A stretch of DNA of 64,000 bases, taken from contig NC_085052.1 in NCBI RefSeq assembly GCF_963662255.1, positions 37,892,654 through 37,956,653 on the forward strand, given 5' to 3'. Of this stretch, positions 20,920 to 32,585 are shown piece by piece. The DNA comes from Cinclus cinclus (taxonomy: Eukaryota > Chordata > Aves > Passeriformes > Cinclidae). Made by a program: the position numbers and the translations under genes. Each line of letters begins with the position of its first letter. Position 1 is the first letter of the stretch. The notes below the pieces were generated by a model. The model was not told the origin of the DNA. It ran no database searches and worked only from the letters and a program-made list of their open reading frames with translations.

Positions 20920-23778
20920 CACAATGGTTCCTTGCTTCTCTTAACCTCTGTGGTGTCACAATGCTTTCCAAGCCCTTTTAGGCCACTTGATGTCACAATG
21001 AAACATTTGATTCTTGGCCTCCATGGTGGCATAATTGTACCAGGTTTTACTTGGGCCCCATGCTTTCACAATTCATCCCTGCCCCTTTTAGGCCCATTGG
21101 TGTCACAAGGGATCATTAGATTGTTAGCCTGCATTGGGTCACAATGGTTCCTTGCATCTCTTGCCTCTGTGCTGTCACAATGCATTCCAAGCCCTTTTAG
21201 GCCACTTGGTCTTACAATGAACCATTTGATTCTTGGCCTCCATGGTGTCATAATGGTTCCTTGCTTCTATAGGACCCCATGCTGTCAGAGTTCATCCGTG
21301 GTCCTTTTGCGCCCCCTGGTGTCCAATGGGATTCTTAGATTGTTAGCCTCCATTGAGTCACAATGGATCCTTGCTTCTCTAAACCCCTGTGCTGTCACAA
21401 TGCATCCCATGCCCTTTTAGGCCACTTGATGTCGCAATGAATCATTTGATTTTTGGCCTCCACGGTGGCATAGTAGATCCTTGCTTCTATTGGTCCCCGT
21501 GCTGTAACAATCCATCCCTGGCCATTTTATATCCCCTGGTGCCACAAGGGATCATTAGATTGTTAGCCTGCATTGGGTCACAATGGTTCCTTGCTTCTCT
21601 TAACCTCTGTGGTGTCACAATGCATCCCATGCCCTTTTAGGCCACTTGATGTCACAATGAATCATTTGATTCTTGGCCTTCATGGTGTCATAATGGTTCC
21701 TTGCTTCTATAGGTCCCCATGCTGTCAGAGTCCATCCGTGGTCCTTTTGCGCCCCTCGTGTCAAAAGGGATTCTTAGATTGTTAGCCTGCATTGGGTCAC
21801 AATGGTTCCTTGCTTCTCTTAACCCCTGTGCTGTCACAATGCATCCCATGCCCTTTTAGGCCACTTGATGTCACAATGAATCATTTGATTCTTGGCCTCC
21901 ATGGTGGCGTAATTGTACCAGGATTTACTTGGGCCCCATGCTTTCACAATATATCCCTGCCCCTTTTAGGCCCATTGGTGTCAAAAGGGATCATTAGATT
22001 GTTAGCCTCCATTGGGTCACAATGGATCCTTGCTTCTCTTAACCCCTGTGGTGGCCCAATGCATCCCATGCCCTTTTAGGCCACATGATGTCACAATGAA
22101 TCATTTGATTCTTGGCCTCCACGGTGGCATAATAGATCCTTGCTTCTATTGGTCCCCGTGCTGTAACAATCCATCCCTGGCCCTTTTTATACCCCCTGGT
22201 GCCACAAGGGATCATTAGATTGTTAGCCTGCATTGGGTCACAATGGTTCCTTGCTTCTCTTAACCTCTGTGGTGTCACAATGCTTTCCAAGCCCTTTTAG
22301 GCCACTAGATGTCACAATGAACCATTTGATTCTTGGCCTTCATGGTGTCATAATGGTTCCTTGCTTCTATAGGTCCCCACGCTGTCAAGGTTCATCCGTG
22401 GTCCGTTTGCGCCCCCTTGTGTCAAAAGGGATTCTTGGATTGTTAGCCTGCATTGGGTCACAATGGTTCCTTGCTTCTCTTAACCCCTGGGGTGTCACAA
22501 TGCATCCCATGCCCTTTTAGGCCACTTGGTCTTAGAATGAACCATTTGATTCTTGGCCTCCATGGTGTCATAATGGTTCCTTGTTTCTATTGGGCCCCAT
22601 GCTGTCACAATTCATCCCTGGCCCTTTTACGCCCCCTGGTGTCAAATGGGATGCTGGGATTATTAGCCTCCATTGGGTCACAATGGATCCTTGCTTCTCT
22701 TAACCCCTGTGCTGTCACAATGCATCCCATGCCCTTTTAGGCCACTTGATGTCACAATGAATCATTTGATTCTTGGCCTCCATGGTGGCATAATTGTACC
22801 AGGTTTTACTAGGGCCCCATGCTTTCACAATTCATCCCTGCCCCTTTTAGGCCCATTGGTGTCAAAAGGGATCATTAGATTGTTAGCCTCCATTGGGTCA
22901 CAATGGTTCCTTGCTTCTCTTAACCTCTGTGGTGTCACAATGCATCCCATGCCCTTTTAGGCCACAAGATGTCACAATGAATCATTTGATTCTTGGCCTC
23001 CATGGTGGCATAATAGATCCTTGCTTCTATTGGTCCCCGTGCTGTAACAATCCATCCCTGGCCCTTTTTATGCCCCCTGGTGACACAAGGGTTCATTAGA
23101 TTGTTAGCCTGCATTGGGTCACAATGGTTCCTTGCTTCTCTTAACCTCTGTGGTGTCACAATGCATTCCAAGCCCTTTTAGGCCACTTGGTCTTACAATG
23201 AACCATTTGATTCTTGGCCTCCATGGTGTCATAATGGTTCCTTGCTTCTATAGGACCCCATGCTGTCAGAGTTCATCGGTGGTCCTTTTGCGCCCCCTGG
23301 TGTCCAATGGGATTCTTAGATTGTTAGCCTGCATTGGGTCACAATGGATCCTTGCTTCTCTTAACCCCTGTGCTGTCACAATGCATCCCATGCCCTTTTA
23401 GGCCACTTGATGTCACAATGAATCATTTGATTCTTGGCCTCCATGGTGGCCTAATTGTACCAGGTTTTACTTGGGCCCCATGCTTTCACAATTCATCCCT
23501 GCACATTTTAGGCCCATTGGTGTCACAAGGTATCATTAGATTGTTAGCCTGCATTGGGTCACAATGGTTCCTTGCTTCTCTTAACCTCTGTGGTGTCACA
23601 ATGCATCCCATGCCCTTTTAGGCCACATGATGTCACAATGAATCATTTGATTCTTGGCCTCCATGGTGTCATAATGGTTCTTGGTTCTATTGGGCCCCAT
23701 GCTTTCACAATTCATCTCTGGCCCTTTTACGCCCCCTGGTGTCAAATGGGATCCTGGGATTATTAGCCTCCATTGGGT
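20920..23778 (+). repeat. Higher-order block Q, copy 4 (13 monomers)
   Basis: Starts 20920 II, 21140 IV (219 bp), 21359 III, 21579 IV (219 bp), 21798 II, 22018 III, 22239 IV, 22459 I, 22679 II, 22899 III, 23120 IV, 23340 II, 23560 I (219 bp). It lies 8,583-8,584 bp after copy 2. The third monomer keeps CTCTAAACCCC in A but has GTGCTGTCACAATG at the A/B junction where the other four copies have GTGGTGGTCCAATG or GTAGTGGTCCAATG; this looks like a short conversion tract. E of that monomer is also one base shorter (GGCCATTTTATATC). Confidence 0.85.
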
Positions 23779-24440
23779 CACAATGGATCCTTGCTTCTCT
23801 TAACCCCTGTGCTGTCACAATGCATCCCATGCCCTTTTAGGCCACTTGATGTCACAATGAATCATTTGATTCTTGGCCTCCACGGTGGCATAGTAGATAC
23901 TTGCTTCTAATGGTCCCCGTGCTGTAACAATCCATCCCTGGCCCTTTTTATACCCCCTGGTGCCACAAGGGATCATTAGATTGTTAGCCTGCATTGGGTC
24001 ACAATGTTTCCTTGCTTTTCTTAACCTCTGTGGTGTCACAATGCATCCCATGCCCTTTTAGGCCACTTGATGTCACAATGAATCATTTGATTCTTGGCCT
24101 CCATGGTGGCATAATGGTTCCTTGCTTCTATAGGTCCCCATGCTGTCAAGGTTCATCCGTGGTCCTTTTGCGCCCCCTGGTGTCAAAAGGGATTCTTGGA
24201 TTGTTAGCCTGCATTGGGTCACAATGGTTCCTTGCTTCTCTTGACCTCTGTGTTGTCACAATGCATTCCAAGCCCTTTTAGGCCACTTGATGTCACAATG
24301 AATAATTTCATTCTTGGCCTCCACGGTGGCATAATAGATCCTTGCTTCTATTGGTCCCCGTGCTGTAACAATCCATCCCTGGCCCTTTTTATACCCCCTG
24401 GTGCCACAAGGGATCATTAGATTGTTAGCCTGCATTGGGT
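23779..24440 (+). repeat. Three-monomer linker III-IV-III
   Basis: Starts 23779 III, 24000 IV, 24220 III. The first two match 19,158-19,598, including AATGTTTCCTTGC at the start of A and TACTTGCTTCTAATGG in D. The third is distinctive: A reads CTTGACCTCTGTGTTGTC and C reads GAATAATTTCATTC. It immediately precedes the 11-monomer tandem repeat. Confidence 0.8.
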
Positions 24441-26862
24441 CACAATGGTTCCTTGCTTCTCTTAACCTCTGTGGTGTCACAATGCTTTCCAAGCCCTTTT
24501 AGGCCACTTGATGTCACAATGAAACATTTGATTCTTGGCCTCCATGGTGGCATAATTGTACCAGGTTTTACTTGGGCCCCATGCTTTCACAATTCATCCC
24601 TGCCCCTTTTAGGCCCATTGGTGTCACAAGGGATCATTAGATTGTTAGCCTGCATTGGGTCACAATGGATCCTTGCTTCTCTTAACCTCTGTGGTGTCAC
24701 AATGCATCCCATGCCCTTTTAGGCCACATGATGTCACAATGAATCATTTGATTCTTGGCCTCCATGGTGTCATAATGGTTCTTGGTTCTATTGGGCCCCA
24801 TGCTTTCACAATTCATCTCTGGCCCTTTTACGCCCCCTGGTGTCAAATGGGATCCTGGGATTATTAGCCTCCATTGGGTCACAATGGATCCTTGCTTCTC
24901 TTAACCCCTGTGCTGTCACAATGCATCCCATGCCCTTTTAGGCCACTTGATGTCACAATGAATCATTTGATTCTTGGCCTCCACGGTGGCATAGTAGATA
25001 CTTGCTTCTAATGGTCCCCGTGCTGTAACAATCCATCCCTGGCCCTTTTTATACCCCCTGGTGCCACAAGGGATCATTAGATTGTTAGCCTGCATTGGGT
25101 CACAATGTTTCCTTGCTTTTCTTAACCTCTGTGGTGTCACAATGCATCCCATGCCCTTTTAGGCCACTTGATGTCACAATGAATCATTTGATTCTTGGCC
25201 TCCATGGTGGCATAATGGTTCCTTGCTTCTATAGGTCCCCATGCTGTCAAGGTTCATCCGTGGTCCTTTTGCGCCCCCTGGTGTCAAAAGGGATTCTTGG
25301 ATTGTTAGCCTGCATTGGGTCACAATGGTTCCTTGCTTCTCTTAACCCCTGTGGTGTCACAATGCATCCCATGCCCTTTTAGGCCACTTGGTCTTAGAAT
25401 GAATCATTTGATTCTTGGCCTCCATGGTGTCATAATGGTTCCTTGTTTCTATTGGGCCCCATGCTGTCACAATTCATCCCTGGCCCTTTTACGCCCCCTG
25501 GTGTCAAATGGGATGCTGGGATTATTAGCCTGCATTGGGTCACAATGGTTCCTTGCTTCTCTTAACCTCTGTGGTGTCACAATGCATCCCATGCCCTTTT
25601 AGGCCACTTGATGTCACAATGAATCATTTGATTCTTGGCCTCCATGGTGGCGTAATTGTACCAGGTTTTACTGGGGCCCCATGCTTTCACAATATATCCC
25701 TGCCCCTTTTAGGCCCATTGGTGTCAAAAGGGATCATTAGATTGTTAGCCTCCATTGGGTCACAATGGATCCTTGCTTCTCTTAACCTCCGTGCTGTCAC
25801 AATGCATCCCATGCCCTTTTAGGCCACAAGATGTCACAATGAATCATTTGATTCTTGGCCTCCATGGTGGCATAATAGATCCTTGCTTCTCTTGGTACCC
25901 GTGCTGTAACAATCCATCCCTGGCCCTTTTTATGCCCCCTGTTGCCACAAGGGATCATTAGATTGTTAGCCTGCATTGGGTCACAATGGTTCCTTGCTTC
26001 TCTTAACCTCTGTGGTGTCACAATGCATCCCATGCCCTCTTAGGCCACTTGATGTCACAATGAATCATTTGATTCTTGGCCTTCATGGTGTCATAATGGT
26101 TCCTTGCTTCTATAGGTCCCCATGCTGTCAAGGTTCATCCGTGGTCCTTTTGCGCCCCCTGGTGTCAAAAGGGATTCTTAGATTGTTAGCCTGCATTGGG
26201 TCACAATGGTTCCTTGCTTCTCTTAACCCCTGTGGTGTCACAATGCATCCCATGCCCTTTTAGGCCACTTGATGTCACAATGAATCATTTGATTCTTGGC
26301 CTCCATGGTGGCGTAATTGTACCAGGTTTTACTGGGGCCCCATGCTTTCACAATTCATCCCTGCCCCTTTTAGGCCCATTGGTGTCACAAGGTATCATTA
26401 GATCGTTAGCCTGCATTGGGTCACAATGGTTCCTTGCTTCTCTTAACCTCTGTGGTGTCACAATGCATCCCATGCCCTTTTAGGCCACTTGATGTCACAA
26501 TGAATCATTTGATTCTTGGCCTCCATGGTGTCATAATGGTTCCTTGTTTCTATTGGGCCCCATGCTGTCACAATTCATCCCTGGCTCTTTTACGCCCCCT
26601 GGTGTCAAATGGGATCCTGGGATTATTAGCCTCCATTGGGTCACAATGGATCCTTGCTTCTCTTAACCCCTGTGCTGTCACAATGCATCCCATGCCCTTT
26701 TAGGCCACTTGATGTCACAATGAATCATTTGATTCTTGGCCTCCGCGGTGGCATAATAGATCCTTGCTTCTATTGGTCCCCATGCTGTAACAATCCAACC
26801 CTGGCCCTTTTTATACCCCCTGGTGCCAAAAGGGATCATTAGATTGTTAGCCTGCATTGGGT
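24441..26862 (+). repeat. 11-monomer higher-order repeat, copy 1 (2,422 bp)
   Basis: Order II-I-III-IV-I-II-III-IV-II-I-III, starts 24441, 24661, 24880, 25101, 25321, 25541, 25761, 25982, 26202, 26422, 26642. Summed monomer lengths equal 2,422 bp, the exact offset to the next copy at 26,863. The opening monomer has the GAAACATTTG marker that also opens block Q. Differences from copy 2 that I can see are few: TACTTGCTTCTAATGG against TACTTGCTTCTATTGG in the third monomer, CTTGGTACCC against CTTGGTCCCC in the seventh, and scattered single bases. Confidence 0.9.
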
Positions 26863-29284
26863 CACAATGGTTCCTTGCTTCTCTTAACCTCTGTGGTGTC
26901 ACAATGCTTTCCAAGCCCTTTTAGGCCACTTGATGTCACAATGAAACATTTGATTCTTGGCCTCCATGGTGGCATAATTGTACCAGGTTTTACTTGGGCC
27001 CCATGCTTTCACAATTCATCCCTGCCCCTTTTAGGCCCATTGGTGTCACAAGGGATCATTAGATTGTTAGCCTGCATTGGGTCACAATGGATCCTTGCTT
27101 CTCTTAACCTCTGTGGTGTCACAATGCATCCCATGCCCTTTTAGGCCACATGATGTCACAATGAATCATTTGATTCTTGGCCTCCATGGTGTCATAATGG
27201 TTCTTGGTTCTATTGGGCCCCATGCTTTCACAATTCATCTCTGGCCCTTTTACGCCCCCTGGTGTCAAATGGGATCCTGGGATTATTAGCCTCCATTGGG
27301 TCACAATGGATCCTTGCTTCTCTTAACCCCTGTGCTGTCACAATGCATCCCATGCCCTTTTAGGCCACTTGATGTCACAATGAATCATTTGATTCTTGGC
27401 CTTCATGGTGGCATAGTAGATACTTGCTTCTATTGGTCCCCGTGCTGTAACAATCCATCCCTGGCCCTTTTTATACCCCCTGGTGCCACAAGGGATCATT
27501 AGATTGTTAGCCTGCATTGGGTCACAATGTTTCCTTGCTTTTCTTAACCTCTGTGGTGTCACAATGCATCCCATGCCCTTTTAGGCCACTTGATGTCACA
27601 ATGAATCATTTGATTCTTGGCCTCCATGGTGGCATAATGGTTCCTTGCTTCTATAGGTCCCCATGCTGTCAAGGTTCATCCGTGGTCCTTTTGCGCCCCC
27701 TGGTGTCAAAAGGGATTCTTGGATTGTTAGCCTGCATTGGATCACAATGGTTCCTTGCTTCTCTTAACCCCTGTGGTGTCACAATGCATCCCATGCCCTT
27801 TTAGGCCACTTGGTCTTAGAATGAATCATTTGATTCTTGGCCTCCATGGTGTCATAATGGTTCCTTGTTTCTATTGGGCCCCATGCTGTCACAATTCATC
27901 CCTGGCCCTTTTACGCCCCCTGGTGTCAAATGGGATGCTGGGATTATTAGCCTGCATTGGGTCACAATGGTTCCTTGCTTCTCTTAACCTCTGTGGTGTC
28001 ACAATGCATCCCATGCCCTTTTAGGCCACTTGATGTCACAATGAATCATTTGATTCTTGGCCTCCATGGTGGCGTAATTGTACCAGGTTTTACTGGGGCC
28101 CCATGCTTTCACAATATATCCCTGCCCCTTTTAGGCCCATTGGTGTCAAAAGGGATCATTAGATTGTTAGCCTCCATTGGGTCACAATGGATCCTTGCTT
28201 CTCTTAACCTCCGTGCTGTCACAATGCATCCCATGCCCTTTTAGGCCACAAGATGTCACAATGAATCATTTGATTCTTGGCCTCCATGGTGGCATAATAG
28301 ATCCTTGCTTCTCTTGGTCCCCGTGCTGTAACAATCCATCCCTGGCCCTTTTTATGCCCCCTGTTGCCACAAGGGATCATTAGATTGTTAGCCTGCATTG
28401 GGTCACAATGGTTCCTTGCTTCTCTTAACCTCTGTGGTGTCACAATGCATCCCATGCCCTTTTAGGCCACTTGATGTCACAATGAATCATTTGATTCTTG
28501 GCCTTCATGGTGTCATAATGGTTCCTTGCTTCTATAGGTCCCCATGCTGTCAGAGTTCATCCGTGGTCCTTTTGCGCCCCCTGGTGTCAAAAGGGATTCT
28601 TAGATTGTTAGCCTGCATTGGGTCACAATGGTTCCTTGCTTCTCTTAACCCCTGTGGTGTCACAATGCATCCCATGCCCTTTTAGGCCACTTGATGTCAC
28701 AATGAATCATTTGATTCTTGGCCTCCATGGTGGCGTAATTGTACCAGGTTTTACTGGGGCCCCATGCTTTCACAATTCATCCCTGCCCCTTTTAGGTCCA
28801 TTGGTGTCACAAGGTATCATTAGATTGTTAGCCTGCATTGGGTCACAATGGTTCCTTGCTTCTCTTAACCTCTGTGGTGTCACAATGCATCCCATGCCCT
28901 TTTAGGCCACTTGATGTCACAATGAATCATTTGATTCTTGGCCTCCATGGTGTCATAATGGTTCCTTGTTTCTATTGGGCCCCATGCTGTCACAATTCAT
29001 CCCTGGCTCTTTCACGCCCCCTGGTGTCAAATGGGATCCTGGGATTATTAGCCTCCATTGGGTCACAATGGATCCTTGCTTCTCTTAACCCCTGTGCTGT
29101 CACAATGCATCCCATGCCCTTTTAGGCCACTTGATGTCACAATGAATCATTTGATTCTTGGCCTCCACGGTGGCATAATAGATCCTTGCTTCTATTGGTC
29201 CCCATGCTGTAACAATCCATCCCTGGCCCTTTTTATACCCCCTGGTGCCAAAAGGGATCATTAGATTGTTAGCCTGCATTGGGT
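26863..29284 (+). repeat. 11-monomer higher-order repeat, copy 2 (2,422 bp)
   Basis: Starts 26863 II, 27083 I, 27302 III, 27523 IV, 27743 I, 27963 II, 28183 III, 28404 IV, 28624 II, 28844 I, 29064 III. It follows copy 1 directly and in register. The next monomer (29,285) also begins with the GAAACATTTG form, so a third copy seems to start and then continues as block Q copy 5. This implies that the 11-mer arose by exchange between two GAAACATTTG monomers. Confidence 0.9.
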
Positions 29285-32144
29285 CACAATGGTTCCTTGC
29301 TTCTCTTAACCTCTGTGGTGTCACAATGCTTTCCAAGCCCTTTTAGGCCACTTGATGTCACAATGAAACATTTGATTCTTGGCCTCCATGGTGGCATAAT
29401 TGTACCAGGTTTTACTTGGGCCCCATGCTTTCACAATTCATCCCTGCCCCTTTTAGGCCCATTGGTGTCACAAGGGATCATTAGATTGTTAGCCTGCATT
29501 GGGTTACAATGGTTCCTTGCATCTCTTGCCTCTGTGCTGTCACAATGCATTCCAAGCCCTTTTAGGCCACTTGGTCTTACAATGAACCATTTGATTCTTG
29601 GCCTCCATGGTGTCATAATGGTTCCTTGCTTCTATAGGACCCCATGCTGTCAGAGTTCATCCGTGGTCCTTTTGCGCCCCCTGGTGTCCAATGGGATTCT
29701 TAGATTGTTAGCCTCCATTGGGTCACAATGGATCCTTGCTTCTCTAAACCACTGTGGTGGTCCAATGCATCCCATGCCCTTTTAGGCCACTTGATGTCAC
29801 AATGAATCATTTGATTTTTGGCCTCCACGGTGGCATAGTAGATCCTTGCTTCTATTGGTCCCCGTGCTGTAACAATCCATCCCTGGCCCTTTTTATATCC
29901 CCTGGTGCCACAAGGGATCATTAGATTGTTAGCCTGCATTGGGTCACAATGGTTCCTTGCTTCTCTTAACCTCTGTGGTGTCACAATGCATCCCATGCCC
30001 TTTTAGGCCACTTGATGTCACAATGAATCATTTGATTCTTGGCCTTCATGGTGTCATAATGGTTCCTTGCTTCTATAGGTCCCCATGCTGTCAGAGTCCA
30101 TCCGTGGTCCTTTTGCGCCCCTCGTGTCAAAAGGGATTCTTAGATTGTTAGCCTGCATTGGGTCACAATGGTTCCTTGCTTCTCTTAACCCCTGTGCTGT
30201 CACAATGCATCCCATGCCCTTTTAGGCCACTTGATGTCACAATGAATCATTTGATTCTTGGCCTCCATGGTGGCGTAATTGTACCAGGATTTACTTGGGC
30301 CCCATGCTTTCACAATATATCCCTGCCCCTTTTAGGCCCATTGGTGTCAAAAGGGATCATTAGATTGTTAGCCTCCATTGGGTCACAATGGATCCTTGCT
30401 TCTCTTAACCCCTGTGGTGGCCCAATGCATCCCATGCCCTTTTAGGCCACATGATGTCACAATGAATCATTTGATTCTTGGCCTCCATGGTGGCATAATA
30501 GATCCTTGCTTCTATTGGTCCCCGTGCTGTAACAATCCATCCCTGGCCCTTTTTATACCCCCTGGTGCCAAAAGGGATCATTAGATTGTTAGCCTGCATT
30601 GGGTCACAATGGTTCCTTGCTTCTCTTAACCTCTGTGGTGTCACAATGCTTTCCAAGCCCTTTTAGGCCACTTGGTCTTACAATGAACCATTTGATTCTT
30701 GGCCTTCATGGTGTCATAATGGTTCCTTGCTTCTATAGGTCCCCACGCTGTCAAGGTTCATCCGTGGTCCGTTTGCGCCCCCTTGTGTCAAAAGGGATTC
30801 TTGGATTGTTAGCCTGCATTGGGTCACAATGGTTCCTTGCTTCTCTTAACCCCTGGGGTGTCACAATGCATCCCATGCCCTTTTAGGCCACTTGGTCTTA
30901 GAATGAACCATTTGATTCTTGGCCTCCATGGTGTCATAATGGTTCCTTGTTTCTATTGGGCCCCATGCTGTCACAATTCATCCCTGGCCCTTTTACGCCC
31001 CCTGGTGTCAAATGGGATGCTGGGATTATTAGCCTCCATTGGGTCACAATGGATCCTTGCTTCTCTTAACCCCTGTGCTGTCACAATGCATCCCATGCCC
31101 TTTTAGGCCACTTGATGTCACAATGAATCATTTGATTCTTGGCCTCCATGGTGGCATAATTGTACCAGGTTTTACTAGGGCCCCATGCTTTCACAATTCA
31201 TCCCTGCCCCTTTTAGGCCCATTGGTGTCAAAAGGGATCATTAGATTGTTAGCCTCCATTGGGTCACAATGGTTCCTTGCTTCTCTTAACCTCTGTGGTG
31301 TCACAATGCATCCCATGCCCTTTTAGGCCACAAGATGTCACAATGAATCATTTGATTCTTGGCCTCCATGGTGGCATAATAGATCCTTGCTTCTATTGGT
31401 CCCCGTGCTGTAACAATCCATCCCTGGCCCTTTTTATGCCCCCTGGTGACACAAGGGTTCATTAGATTGTTAGCCTGCATTGGGTCACAATGGTTCCTTG
31501 CTTCTCTTAACCTCTGTGGTGTCACAATGCATTCCAAGCCCTTTTAGGCCACTTGGTCTTACAATGAACCATTTGATTCTTGGCCTCCATGGTGTCATAA
31601 TGGTTCCTTGCTTCTATAGGACCCCATGCTGTCAGAGTTCATCGGTGGTCCTTTTGCGCCCCCTGGTGTCCAATGGGATTCTTAGATTGTTAGCCTGCAT
31701 TGGGTCACAATGGATCCTTGCTTCTCTTAACCCCTGTGCTGTCACAATGCATCCCATGCCCTTTTAGGCCACTTGATGTCACAATGAATCATTTGATTCT
31801 TGGCCTCCATGGTGGCCTAATTGTACCAGGTTTTACTTGGGCCCCATGCTTTCACAATTCATCCCTGCACATTTTAGGCCCATTGGTGTCACAAGGTATC
31901 ATTAGATTGTTAGCCTGCATTGGGTCACAATGGTTCCTTGCTTCTCTTAACCTCTGTGGTGTCACAATGCATCCCATGCCCTTTTAGGCCACTTGATGTC
32001 ACAATGAATCATTTGATTCTTGGCCTCCATGGTGTCATAATGGTTCTTGGTTCTATTGGGCCCCATGCTTTCACAATTCATCTCTGGCCCTTTTACGCCC
32101 CCTGGTGTCAAATGGGATCCTGGGATTATTAGCCTCCATTGGGT
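29285..32144 (+). repeat. Higher-order block Q, copy 5 (13 monomers)
   Basis: Starts 29285 II, 29505 IV (219 bp), 29724 III, 29945 IV (219 bp), 30164 II, 30384 III, 30605 IV, 30825 I, 31045 II, 31265 III, 31486 IV, 31706 II, 31926 I (219 bp). It lies 8,365-8,366 bp after copy 4 and shares its CAAGATGTC variant at the B/C junction of the tenth monomer, so copies 4 and 5 look closest. The seventh monomer has GGTCTTAC in C where copies 1, 2 and 4 have AGATGTCAC. Confidence 0.85.
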
Positions 32145-32585
32145 CACAATGGATCCTTGCTTCTCTTAACCCCTGTGCTGTCACAATGCATCCCATGCCC
32201 TTTTAGGCCACTTGATGTCACAATGAATCATTTGATTCTTGGCCTTCATGGTGGCATAGTAGATACTTGCTTCTATTGGTCCCCGTGCTGTAACAATCCA
32301 TCCCTGGCCCTTTTTATACCCCCTGGTGCCACAAGGGATCATTAGATTGTTAGCCTGCATTGGGTCACAATGTTTCCTTGCTTTTCTTAACCTCTGTGGT
32401 GTCACAATGCATCCCATGCCCTTTTAGGCCACTTGATGTCACAATGAATCATTTGATTCTTGGCCTCCATGGTGGCATAATGGTTCCTTGCTTCTATAGG
32501 TCCCCATGCTGTCAAGGTTCATCCGTGGTCCTTTTGCGCCCCCTGGTGTCAAAAGGGATTCTTGGATTGTTAGCCTGCATTGGGT
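32145..32585 (+). repeat. Two-monomer linker III-IV
   Basis: Starts 32145 III and 32366 IV. These match 27,302-27,742 in the 11-monomer repeat, including GTAGATACTTGC in D of the first and AATGTTTCCTTGC in A of the second. The register offset to that region is 4,843 bp, equal to 22 monomers. The match continues rightward into the next segment. Confidence 0.8.
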
